Part shown: one piece after another, positions 7,992 through 16,545 of the stretch
Layout of the letters: every line of letters begins with the position of its first letter
Position numbering within the stretch: the first letter of the stretch is position 1
DNA from: Polaromonas sp. YR568
GTDB taxonomy: Bacteria > Pseudomonadota > Gammaproteobacteria > Burkholderiales > Burkholderiaceae_C
DNA length: 40,112 nucleotides
Direction of reading: 5' to 3'
NCBI GenBank assembly: GCA_945860515.1
Contig: CAMARI010000005.1
Span: 1-40,112, forward strand
Position numbers and translations under genes: made by a program
The notes under the pieces: generated by a model
What the model was told of the DNA's origin: nothing
The model's input: the letters and a program-made list of their open reading frames with translations, nothing else
Database searches by the model: none

Positions 7992-8260
7992 TTCTGGCTC
8001 CTTTGAAGTTAGATATCTTTGAGACATCAGAAGAGCCGGGTGTTGTCAACAAGGTGGGGGAGTCCGCCCGGGAGTGATGTTGTGATTAAGGAGCTGGAGA
8101 TATCGCCAAAGTTCCTTGATCTGTTCCCCATTGATTTTCTGAGATAACCGCGTTGTCATGCAAGCAATTGATCAAAGCCGCGCCGTTCATGAAGAAAGTC
8201 AGCCCCCGACCCACTCCCGAACGCGTTTGAGAGTGGCCATATTGCCGTAGCTGTCTTAGC

Positions 8261-9340
8261 TTACATTGCGAACGACATCAAGGGACCCAGATGCAGTAGG
8301 GTTCCAGCGCCACTTTGTGAAATGGCAAAAACTTCTATCAACGATGGGCCTTGATCGGCGCCTGAGGAAGTAAATGAAGTTCGCCAACCAGAGTTTGAGA
8401 ATTCGGGCCTGCTTAAAACACTAGCTACATCGGAGCGCAACAACTCGGGCTTAACCGACGCGACTAAACAGTGGTTCACATAAATCTGAACCATCGCCAC
8501 ATCCAAGCCAGCATTGGGGTTACCAGCCCACCCGCTGACTTCAAAAACTCCTTCGCCGTGGCTGATGATGCCCTCGCAATAACCCATTAACGGTGAGAAG
8601 TATGCGAGCGAAGAATAATCTATATCCGCATCTTTCGAAACCAAGTAAACGTCATGGGCGCCGCAAAGCGCATGAGGTAGACGGTGGTACTTCCACTCCA
8701 TTTTTGTTGCCTTTTCGATGGCACTTTTGACATAGGCTTCCGTCGTGATGTTGGTGCCGTACTCCGCCTTATCAAGTGACCCTGACTCACTCTCGGCACG
8801 AAAGAGGATGCCGGAAGCTGGTATTTTTTCGCTGGGAGCCAATGCTTGGTCGTGTACGCTAAACGCCAGGACCCCTTTGGCAGATAGCAGCGAAAATAGC
8901 CGCTTTAGCCACGCCTCAAAGCGTGGAGGAGGCAAGTGCGTGAACAAGGACGCCACAAAAATGAAGTCATAGCCGGTTTCGCACACTAATTGGTCAGGAT
9001 CGGTCTTCGACACGATACCGTGCACGCCAAAAGTTTCTTTTTGAAAATCTACTGCGTCGGAATATATGTCTGACACCCAGATCTTGGATGCGGCTAGTTC
9101 GCGCACAAGAAATCGGGTTGACCTACCAAATCCACAAGCAAATTCAAGATACTTCGAGATTTGCGACATCTCGTGAAAGCGCCAATGCGCGATCTGACTA
9201 ATCGTTTCATGTATCTGTGAGCCCTGTCGAAAATACTCGACTCTTGCCGCACTCTCCCTTTGGAAAGTTTGCCGAGCAACTTTTAACATTTCGTCGTTAG
9301 GGTGAATGTCCGCTCGCAATGGTGGTAGTGTTGTGTTCAA
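8261..9340 (-). CDS. Class I SAM-dependent methyltransferase with extra C-terminal domain
   Basis: YLEFACGFGRSTRFLVREL (motif I), DFIFVASLFTHLPPPRFEAWLKRLFSLLSAKGVLAFSVH. Confidence 0.8.
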   Translation of the reverse strand: MNTTLPPLRADIHPNDEMLKVARQTFQRESAARVEYFRQGSQIHETISQIAHWRFHEMSQISKYLEFACGFGRSTRFLVRELAASKIWVSDIYSDAVDFQKETFGVHGIVSKTDPDQLVCETGYDFIFVASLFTHLPPPRFEAWLKRLFSLLSAKGVLAFSVHDQALAPSEKIPASGILFRAESESGSLDKAEYGTNITTEAYVKSAIEKATKMEWKYHRLPHALCGAHDVYLVSKDADIDYSSLAYFSPLMGYCEGIISHGEGVFEVSGWAGNPNAGLDVAMVQIYVNHCLVASVKPELLRSDVASVLSRPEFSNSGWRTSFTSSGADQGPSLIEVFAISQSGAGTLLHLGPLMSFAM

Positions 9341-9412
9341 TGTTTGGGCTCAGTAAGAGTGATTCTCTATGGTAACGATGTTTCGGGCGGCAATAGGCAC
9401 CGATGCTGCAGC

Positions 9413-9462
9413 AGCCAACGACTAGCCTACGGCTAGTAGCCTTAAGGCTTGGGTTGTTGGGT
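9413..9462. repeat. Inverted-repeat cluster (AGCCAAC...GTTGGGT) with internal hairpins
   Basis: Internal ACTAGCC-TAC-GGCTAGT and AGCCTTAAGGCT palindromes. Confidence 0.5.
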
Positions 9463-9489
9463 CCGCACTGTTCCAAATGGTGTGGTGGG

Positions 9490-9557
9490 CGACCTAAAAC
9501 CTGCCAGCAGGGGGGAGCTGTTATTGTCCGCCCCCCAAATAGCCGATAGTTAGGTCG
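9490..9557. repeat. Nested inverted repeats CGACCTAA...TTAGGTCG with inner GGGGGG/CCCCCC
   Basis: Perfect 8-bp outer arms (9490-9497/9550-9557) and 6-bp inner arms (9510-9515/9531-9536). Confidence 0.7.
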
Positions 9558-9581
9558 GTGAATAACCCGCAACTGCCGACA

Positions 9582-9917
9582 ATGAACAGCAGCCAGGCTG
9601 ACACCGGGTTACGCCAGGGCAGGTTCACCACCATTGAAAACGGTACCGTTTTCAGGATTCTTGACTTTCATCCCGGCGTCCAGCAGCGGGTTCACCGCAC
9701 AGATTCCATCGATTACATCGTGGTGATGTCAGGAGAAATCGACATGGAACTGGAAATCGGTGTGGAGGTTCACCTCAAGGCAGGTGATGTGATGGTGCAA
9801 CGCGGCACAGTCCATAACTGGATCAACCGCGGCAAGGTGTCTTGCGTCATGGCGGTAATCTTGATTCACGCCAACTCGGTTCAAGTTGGCGACCAGAAGC
9901 TTGGCCCCTTTGGTTGA
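9582..9917 (+). CDS. Cupin domain-containing protein
   Basis: DFHPGVQQRVHRTDSIDYIVVMSGEIDMELEIGVEVHLKAGDVMVQRGTVHNWINRG has cupin motifs 1 and 2. The ORF track starts at GTG 9558; ATG at 9582 is the alternative. Confidence 0.85.
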   Translation: MNSSQADTGLRQGRFTTIENGTVFRILDFHPGVQQRVHRTDSIDYIVVMSGEIDMELEIGVEVHLKAGDVMVQRGTVHNWINRGKVSCVMAVILIHANSVQVGDQKLGPFG

Positions 9918-10113
9918 GCCTTGAAAGAGGCGGGTGTGTGTCCCTCGTTCAAGCCCCGTTGCAAGGCACGGACTGCAGCCCGCCGTACGAATCATGTTTC
10001 CCCGGTCGGCCTGTGCGTTGGTATGTGGTTCAACTTGTGAGGTGTACAGAACGACGGGGTGATTGCCAGTGATATCGCGGAGGCTGCTGATTTGATTTCA
10101 GCTGAGAATGACT

Positions 10114-10251
10114 ATGACGCCTTTTATTAAAGGGCAGGTCCTGGCGATTTCCATAGCCATGGATGATGTCAACAAAGATCAGATCATTCCCTCCAAATAC
10201 ATCAAAGACTTGTCACCGAGGAGCGGGTTGATAGGGAAAACGTTAGCCTGA
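10114..10251 (+). pseudogene. Truncated N-terminus of a 3-isopropylmalate dehydratase small-subunit (LeuD)-like protein
   Basis: Own translation: MTPFIKGQVLAISIAMDDVNKDQIIPSKYIKDLSPRSGLIGKTLA*. Resembles LeuD DxxNVDTDxIIPxxFLK; only 45 aa. Confidence 0.6.
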
Positions 10252-10318
10252 AAAAGGCTGACCGTCGATAGCATCTGACAAGCTAATCAGGTTATTTCTT
10301 ATTTTTGCAGGAGAAGTC

Positions 10319-10798
10319 ATGCCCAACTATTCCCTAAACGTGGACGGCGTCCAGCAGACCGTTCAAGCCGAGCTTGATGAGCCTTTGCTGTATGCCTTGA
10401 CTGACAAACTCAAACTCAAAGGTCCCAAGTTCGGCTGCGGATTAGCGCAGTGCGGCACCTGCACGGTGCTGGTCGATGGCAAGCCTATGCGCTCGTGTGT
10501 CACGCCAACGAGTGTGATGGTGGGTAAGCGCATTCGTACCCTGGATGGTTTGGCTACCAACGGCCAGTTGCACCCGGTGCAAGAAGCTTTTGTGCACGAG
10601 CAAGCGGCGCAATGCGGCTTTTGCTCCAACGGTTGGGTCATGCACAGCGTTGCTTTGCTAGAAAAAACACCCAAGCCGACGCCTGAGCAAATCAAGCAGG
10701 CATTTGCCAATGTGCAATGCCGCTGCGGCACTCAAATCGCCATCATGCGTGCCGTCAAACGCGCCAGCGACACCATGTCACCCAGCGCCAAAGCCTGA
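10319..10798 (+). CDS. (2Fe-2S)-binding subunit of a xanthine oxidase-family molybdenum hydroxylase (IorA-like)
   Basis: Two 2Fe-2S clusters: KFGCGLAQCGTCTVLVDGKPMRSC and QCGFCSNGWVMHS...VQCRCGT. Confidence 0.92.
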   Translation: MPNYSLNVDGVQQTVQAELDEPLLYALTDKLKLKGPKFGCGLAQCGTCTVLVDGKPMRSCVTPTSVMVGKRIRTLDGLATNGQLHPVQEAFVHEQAAQCGFCSNGWVMHSVALLEKTPKPTPEQIKQAFANVQCRCGTQIAIMRAVKRASDTMSPSAKA

Positions 10799-10808
10799 AG
10801 GAGCCACC

Positions 10809-13103
10809 ATGAACACCCCTAAGCTTTCTCGTCGTGAATTCATTCAGACCCAAGGTGCGCTCATAGTCGGTGCCACTGGCTCCGTCTTTGTGGGCGATGC
10901 ACTGGCCCAAGCCGCAGCCCCGGTGGTGATTGGCCCGCAGCCCACGGCTCTTGATACATGGATTCGCATTGCGACCAACGGACATGTGACGGCTAACTTT
11001 GGCAAGATGGATTGCGGCCAAGGATTGGACACAGCGATCGCTCAAATCGTGGCGGAAGAATTAGACGTGTCGATGGACGCTGTGACGGTGGTGATGGGCG
11101 ACACACGCCTGACACCCAACCAGGGTGGCGGCAGCGGCAGCACGGGCTTGCGCATGGGGGCCAACCCCTTGCGCAATGCGGCCGCTGAAGCGCGACGCTT
11201 GCTGGTCGATGCGGCGTCAGCACGATTGGGCGTGTCAGCCAGCGATCTGGCGACCGAAAACGGACGCGTGTTTGTCAAAGCGAACCCCACACAAGCGGTG
11301 AGCTACGCTGATTTGATTGGTGGCAAAGACTTTGGTGCTTCCTTGAAGTGGAATAACGCTATCGGTAACGGCATGAATGCCCAAGGCATGGCCAAGCCTA
11401 AAGATGTGTCGCAGTACAAAATCGTGGGTCAAGGCGTCAAGCGCAAAGACATTGCTGACAAAGTGAGTGCTACGGAGCATTACACCGCGCACATTCGACC
11501 TGAAAACCTGTTGCATGCGCGGCCGGTTCGTCCGCCTGTGGCGGGGGCGATGCCACTGTCCGTCGATGCATCGTCGATTGCGAAGATTGCAGGAGCCAAA
11601 CATTTTGTCAAAGGTGGCTTCGTGGCTGTGTTGGCCGACACCGAGTGGAATGCAGTGCGTGCGGCGCGGCAGCTCAAGGTCACGTGGTCCGACGTCCAAG
11701 GGCCACTGGGTGGTGGCGAGAACACCGTGTTTGAGCACATCCGCTCGGCACCTGTGACGGCTTCTAACGCCATCCCCATCTTTGGCGGCAAGAAAGCCTA
11801 TGACGCCAAACCCACCCTGGATGCATTGGCCTCGTCCAAGCGCGTGATTGAAGCCGAATACGAGTGCGCATTTCAAATGCACGCGCGTATCTCTCCGTCA
11901 TGTGGTGTGGTCGATGTCAAGGGTGATCAAGTCCAGGTGTGGGCCGATGTACAAAAGCCGCATTTCTTGCGCGAAGGCATTGCCAAGTTCTTGGGATTGC
12001 CGACTGCGAATGTGCAAGTCAAGTGGATGCATGGCGCCGGCTCTTATGGTCGCAGCGATGCCGATGAGGCCCCCTATGAAGCTGCCTTGCTGTCGAAAGA
12101 GTTTGGCAGACCTGTACGCATGCAATGGTCGCGCGAAGATGGAATGGTGTGGGCTCCCAAAGCGCCTGCGTCTGTGATCACCATGAAAGCGGGCTTGGAT
12201 GAGTCCAACAACGTCACAGGCTGGCTGCTCAAGGCCAAAGGCTTCAACGGCTGGGACGTCAAGTTCAACGCCGAGAGCCCCGAGCACACCTTGGTCGGCA
12301 TGCAAACTGGACACAAAAAGTGGAACGCGCACAACTTCAACGTGCCCGAAGAAAGCTACAAGTTCAACAACCATGTGCACTGGTGGGAGACCATTCCGCC
12401 CTATTTGGAACAAGCCTCTCCCATGCGCACCGCCCACCTGCGTGCGCCACAAGAAATGCAAACCCGCTTTGGTCAAGAGTGCTTCATTGATGAAGTGGCG
12501 CAGGCGGCTGGCATGGATCCAATTGCATTTCGGATGAAGCACATGCAAGACCCGCGTGAGGCCGATGTGGTGAAAGCTGCCGCAGAAAAACTGGGTTGGA
12601 CCCAGAATAGCAAAGCAGGTCGTTCATCCAAGGCCAAAGTGATGACAGGTCGAGGTATCGCCTTGCATGCGGGTTATCAGTCTTATGCTGCTGTGGCGTG
12701 TGAGGTGCAAGTGCATCGCGATACAGGACGCATTTGGGTCAAGAAACTGGTGGTTGCCAGCGACTGTGGCCTGATCGTCAACCCGATCGGCGTGCGTGCG
12801 GCGCTGGAAGGCCAAATCATGCAAGGCATCAGCCGGGCGCTGTATGAGGAGGTTCATTTCGACAAGAACCGGGTCACAAGTGTGGACTGGAACAGCTACC
12901 GCATTGCCAATTTGGATGACTTGCCAGGTCAAGTCGAGATTGTGCTGCTCAATCGTCCTGACAAGCCGATTGGCGGTGCGGGTGAGCCGGCCATCGTTTG
13001 CTTCCCCGCGGCGATTGCCAATGCGGTGTTCGATGCAACGGGTGTTCGTATTCGTCGCTATCCACTGTTGCCATCGCGTGTGAAAAAGGCCTTGACGGCC
13101 TGA
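10809..13103 (+). CDS. Molybdopterin-binding large subunit, isoquinoline 1-oxidoreductase beta-like, Tat-exported
   Basis: Tat-type leader SRREFIQTQGALIVGATGSVFVGDALAQA; GKMDCGQGLDTAIAQIVAEELDV; GGSGSTGLRMGANPLRNAAAEAR; GGAGEPAIVCFPAAIANAVFDATGVR. Confidence 0.9.
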   Translation: MNTPKLSRREFIQTQGALIVGATGSVFVGDALAQAAAPVVIGPQPTALDTWIRIATNGHVTANFGKMDCGQGLDTAIAQIVAEELDVSMDAVTVVMGDTRLTPNQGGGSGSTGLRMGANPLRNAAAEARRLLVDAASARLGVSASDLATENGRVFVKANPTQAVSYADLIGGKDFGASLKWNNAIGNGMNAQGMAKPKDVSQYKIVGQGVKRKDIADKVSATEHYTAHIRPENLLHARPVRPPVAGAMPLSVDASSIAKIAGAKHFVKGGFVAVLADTEWNAVRAARQLKVTWSDVQGPLGGGENTVFEHIRSAPVTASNAIPIFGGKKAYDAKPTLDALASSKRVIEAEYECAFQMHARISPSCGVVDVKGDQVQVWADVQKPHFLREGIAKFLGLPTANVQVKWMHGAGSYGRSDADEAPYEAALLSKEFGRPVRMQWSREDGMVWAPKAPASVITMKAGLDESNNVTGWLLKAKGFNGWDVKFNAESPEHTLVGMQTGHKKWNAHNFNVPEESYKFNNHVHWWETIPPYLEQASPMRTAHLRAPQEMQTRFGQECFIDEVAQAAGMDPIAFRMKHMQDPREADVVKAAAEKLGWTQNSKAGRSSKAKVMTGRGIALHAGYQSYAAVACEVQVHRDTGRIWVKKLVVASDCGLIVNPIGVRAALEGQIMQGISRALYEEVHFDKNRVTSVDWNSYRIANLDDLPGQVEIVLLNRPDKPIGGAGEPAIVCFPAAIANAVFDATGVRIRRYPLLPSRVKKALTA

Positions 13104-13163
13104 GTCTCTAAAGCTTGGGCAAGCAGTTCCTGAAATAGTAGCAAACCATCCAAGCTTCCAATT

Positions 13164-14267
13164 TTATTGCTTCGCGCCCAAAGCCAGCGCCGCAGCTTTT
13201 GATGCTGCCAGCGCTTGCAGATCCGGCTCGGCCTGCGTGGACCAGCCTGACAGGTGCTGCGCGCTGATGGCTGCCAGTGCTGTGATCCAGGCCGGGCTGT
13301 CGTTCAGGCAGTGGATGTAGCTGAATTTTTCGCCGCCCGCGTGTAAAAAGGTTTCGCGCGCTTCCATGTTGATTTCTTCCAGCGTTTCCAGGCAGTCACC
13401 GGTAAAACCAGGGCAGACGAGGTCAACGCTTTTGGTGCCTTCTTCGGCCAGCTTGATCAGCGTCGGCTCGGTGTACGGCTCCAGCCATTTGGCTTTGCCA
13501 AAGCGGGACTGAAAAGTGACCTGGTAGCGGTCTTTGGTCAAGCCCAGCTTTTCGGTCACCAGGCGGGCAGTTTTGTAGCATTCGCAGTGGTAAGGGTCGC
13601 CCAGATGCAGGGTGCGTTCGGGCACGCCATGAAAGCTCATCACCAATTTGTCGGCCTGGCCGTTGGCCTGCCAGTGAGCTTGGATCGACTCGGCCAGGGC
13701 AGCGATGTAGCCGGGGTTGTCGTGGTAGTGGTTGACGAACCGGAATTCAGGCAACCTGCGAACTTTGGCAGCCCATGTGTAGACCGCATCAAACACACTG
13801 GCCGTGGTGGTGGCGCTGTACTGGGGGTAGGCCGGCATGATCAGCACGCGGGTCACGCCCTGTTCTTTGAGCTGCTCCAGCTGCGACGCAATCGACGGGT
13901 TGCCGTAGCGCATGGCGTAGCGTACCTGCAGGTGGTGGCCTTGCGCTGCCAGCTCGCTGCCAAGAAGTTGGGCCTGTTTTTGCGTCCAGACTTTCAGCGG
14001 CGAGCCCTCTGGCATCCAGATGCTGGCATATTTGGCGGCTGATTTTTTCGGGCGAGTTCGCAAAATGATGCCGTGCAAAATGGCCAGCCAGAGCAATCGG
14101 GGAATTTCCACCACCCGCTGGTCGCTCAAAAATTCGGCCAGATAGCGGCGCAGAGCCGGGGCGGTGGGTTCGTCGGGCGTTCCGAGGTTGCAAAACAACA
14201 CCGCTGTGGTGGAAGTTGCTTGAACTGCGGCGCCATGCTCAAAAACGGGTTCAGTGGTGAAAGGCAT
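13164..14267 (-). CDS. hemH: Ferrochelatase
   Basis: VLFCNLGTPDEPTAPALRRYLAEFLSDQRVVEIP...; LVMSFHGVPERT; VTFQSRFGKAKWLEPYTEPTL; CPGFTGDCLETLEEI. Confidence 0.95.
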   Translation of the reverse strand: MPFTTEPVFEHGAAVQATSTTAVLFCNLGTPDEPTAPALRRYLAEFLSDQRVVEIPRLLWLAILHGIILRTRPKKSAAKYASIWMPEGSPLKVWTQKQAQLLGSELAAQGHHLQVRYAMRYGNPSIASQLEQLKEQGVTRVLIMPAYPQYSATTTASVFDAVYTWAAKVRRLPEFRFVNHYHDNPGYIAALAESIQAHWQANGQADKLVMSFHGVPERTLHLGDPYHCECYKTARLVTEKLGLTKDRYQVTFQSRFGKAKWLEPYTEPTLIKLAEEGTKSVDLVCPGFTGDCLETLEEINMEARETFLHAGGEKFSYIHCLNDSPAWITALAAISAQHLSGWSTQAEPDLQALAASKAAALALGAKQ

Positions 14268-14301
14268 GGGTTATTCTCGCGCACCTGCACTTTGTTTACC
14301 C

Positions 14302-15015
14302 ATGCTCAACTTAAAAATAGTCAAAGCCATCACTTTGGACCTGGACGACACCCTGTGGCCCGTCTGGCCCACCATTCAAAGGGCTGAAAAAGCGCTTGAA
14401 CACTGGCTCAAGCAGCACGCCCCCGCGACGGCCGTCTTGTTTGCCAACGCCTCGGTGCGTGACGAGATTCGCAGCCAGCTGGTCAGCACTCGTCCTGAGC
14501 TCAAGCACAACCTGAGCGCGCTTCGGCGTGAGTCGATTCGGATGGCCTTGCAGCGGTCCAAAGAAAACCCCTTGCTGGCCGAGCAGGCCTTTGATGTGTT
14601 TTTTGCCGAAAGAAACCGGGTGGTGCTGTTTGACGATGCCATACTGGCGCTGGCGTTTCTGGCTGCACGCTTTCCGGTGGTGGCCTTGTCCAATGGCAAT
14701 GCCGACATCAAAACCATTGGCATTGCCGCTTATTTCCGGGCCAGCGTCAGCGCGCAAGCGTTTGGCGTGGCCAAGCCCGATGCGCGGATTTTTCATGCAG
14801 CGGCGGGCGCGGTGGATGTTTCCCCCGAACATGTTCTGCACATTGGCGACGACCCTGGGCTGGATGTGCTGGGTGCCCTCAATGCGGGCATGCAGACCGT
14901 GTGGCTGAATCGCCCGGACCATGCCTGGATGCACGAAAGTAAGCCCCATTTGAGCGTGACCAGCTTGAAGCAGCTGTGTGACCACATAGAAGCTGACAAG
15001 CAACTTTTGGCCTGA
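14302..15015 (+). CDS. HAD family hydrolase
   Basis: ITLDLDDTLWPVWP (motif I), VALSNGNADIK, FGVAKPDARIFHAA, LHIGDDPGLDVLGALNAGMQTVWLNR. Confidence 0.88.
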   Translation: MLNLKIVKAITLDLDDTLWPVWPTIQRAEKALEHWLKQHAPATAVLFANASVRDEIRSQLVSTRPELKHNLSALRRESIRMALQRSKENPLLAEQAFDVFFAERNRVVLFDDAILALAFLAARFPVVALSNGNADIKTIGIAAYFRASVSAQAFGVAKPDARIFHAAAGAVDVSPEHVLHIGDDPGLDVLGALNAGMQTVWLNRPDHAWMHESKPHLSVTSLKQLCDHIEADKQLLA

Positions 15016-15642
15016 TCAAGGGTAAGCAGCTCTGAATTGAATAGCGTTTGCAGTCACCGCGTCTGCCGCCATGCCGGGTTTGTACAGCGCTGACCCAATC
15101 CCAAAACCGTTTGCTCCGGCATTCAGGTAAGCCGCCATGCTCTCTGGCGTGATGCCGCCCACCGGCAACACCACGGTGCTGGCCGGCAAGACAGCTCGCA
15201 GCGCCTTGATGACAGCAGGTGTTGCCATCTCAGCCGGAAACATCTTCAAGCCTGCCGCCCCAGCATCGAGCGCTGCAAATGCCTCGGTGGCCGTCATCAC
15301 CCCCGGCAGGCAGACCAAGCCCAGGCGCACCGCTTCGCGCACCACGGCGGGGTTGAAGTGGGGAGAAACGATGAGCTGCCCGCCAGCGGCATGAACGTTA
15401 CGCACGTCGCTTGGCGTCAACACGGTTCCAGCGCCCACCATGGCTTGCGGGAAGGCCTCCACCATCGCAGCGATGCTGTCAAGCGGCTGGGGCGAGTTAA
15501 GGGGTACCTCGATCAGCACCCAGCCCGTGCTGACAAGCGCCTGCCCGATGGGTAAAGCCTCTGCAGGTGTTACGCCTCGCAAAATGGCGATCAGCGGCAA
15601 TGCGCTGAGCGCCGTGTTGAATTTTTGATGCAAGTTGGTCAT
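15016..15642 (-). CDS. dgoA: 2-dehydro-3-deoxy-6-phosphogalactonate aldolase (KDPGal aldolase)
   Basis: PLIAILRGVTPAEALPIGQALVSTGWVLIEVPLNSPQPLDSI...VGAGTVLTPSDV...GLKMFPAEM...VLPVGGITPESMAAYLNAGANGFGIGSALYKPG. Confidence 0.92.
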   Translation of the reverse strand: MTNLHQKFNTALSALPLIAILRGVTPAEALPIGQALVSTGWVLIEVPLNSPQPLDSIAAMVEAFPQAMVGAGTVLTPSDVRNVHAAGGQLIVSPHFNPAVVREAVRLGLVCLPGVMTATEAFAALDAGAAGLKMFPAEMATPAVIKALRAVLPASTVVLPVGGITPESMAAYLNAGANGFGIGSALYKPGMAADAVTANAIQFRAAYP

Positions 15643-16544
15643 GGTGCGTGCAGCGTATCAGCGATTTTGCGCAGCCCGTGCCAGGTAGCCTGGTGACCGA
15701 CGCAGCGGGTCGCGACGCCAAGCTGGCTCAAGGCGCGTTCGTATTTTGTGGTCAAGCTGTCAGCGCCCACCAGCACCACACTGTCGCCGCGCTGGAGCTG
15801 CTGGCATTTGATTTCTTCACCAATTACCAGGCCAGACAAATAGCTCGGCAATGCTTCTGTAGCCATGCGCTTGAACAGCGACAGCGTGCGGGTGCTAAAG
15901 GCGGTGTGCAGCAGGCCATCGCCATGCAGCGCGCAGGCCACGCCTTGTTCAAAAGCGGCGTCGTTGTGCGGGGTGTCACCCGAAGGCAGTGTGCGCGCCA
16001 GGATGGAATGCTGGCGCAGCAAGGCGTAAAACTCGCCCGTCATCCAGGTTGAAAAACCAGTCACACGCCGGTCCGACACGGTGACCCATTTGCTGTGCGT
16101 GCCGGGCAGCACCAGGCACGCATGCTGCAAGGCCAACAATTCAAGTGCACCAAACGCTTGGGTTTCTTCGCCCCGCATCACATCGGGCACGCCGTCTTTG
16201 TCGATGCTCAGGCCCGGAACAATCGCGATACGACCCGGCCCATTGAAAGTGACCCAAGCCAGATGACCGGCTATATCGGCAAACCCAGCCGGGCAAGGGC
16301 AGTAGGGCGCTTCCAGCCAGCCCTGCTGGCTGCCCGCCATACCGGCGATCAGGCACAGCCCGCCGGGTTGCATCCAGTCGCCAAAGCAGCTGTCAAACAC
16401 CGCTGCAAAACCGCCTTGCCCCGCCGCCCTGTCAACCGTCAGAATCCCCCGCGCAAACGTGCGCTCTTCAAGCACGCGACCATCTTCTGCAATCAAAGCG
16501 CCGCGCAATGACGATGTGCCCCAGTCGAGGGCCACAAGATGCAT
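15639..16544 (-). CDS. dgoK: 2-dehydro-3-deoxygalactonokinase
   Basis: MHLVALDWGTSSLRGALI...GMAGSQQGWLEAPYCPCPAG...LPGTHSKWV...FSTWMTGEFYALLRQHSIL. Start at 16544 overlaps the upstream stop. Confidence 0.9.
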   Translation of the reverse strand: MHLVALDWGTSSLRGALIAEDGRVLEERTFARGILTVDRAAGQGGFAAVFDSCFGDWMQPGGLCLIAGMAGSQQGWLEAPYCPCPAGFADIAGHLAWVTFNGPGRIAIVPGLSIDKDGVPDVMRGEETQAFGALELLALQHACLVLPGTHSKWVTVSDRRVTGFSTWMTGEFYALLRQHSILARTLPSGDTPHNDAAFEQGVACALHGDGLLHTAFSTRTLSLFKRMATEALPSYLSGLVIGEEIKCQQLQRGDSVVLVGADSLTTKYERALSQLGVATRCVGHQATWHGLRKIADTLHAP

Positions 16545-16545
16545 G

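Noticed and set aside
11235-11882. 215-aa antisense ORF inside the molybdopterin subunit gene
   Set aside because: Lies wholly opposite a well-supported CDS in GC-rich DNA, His/Arg-rich composition without recognisable domain; typical shadow ORF.
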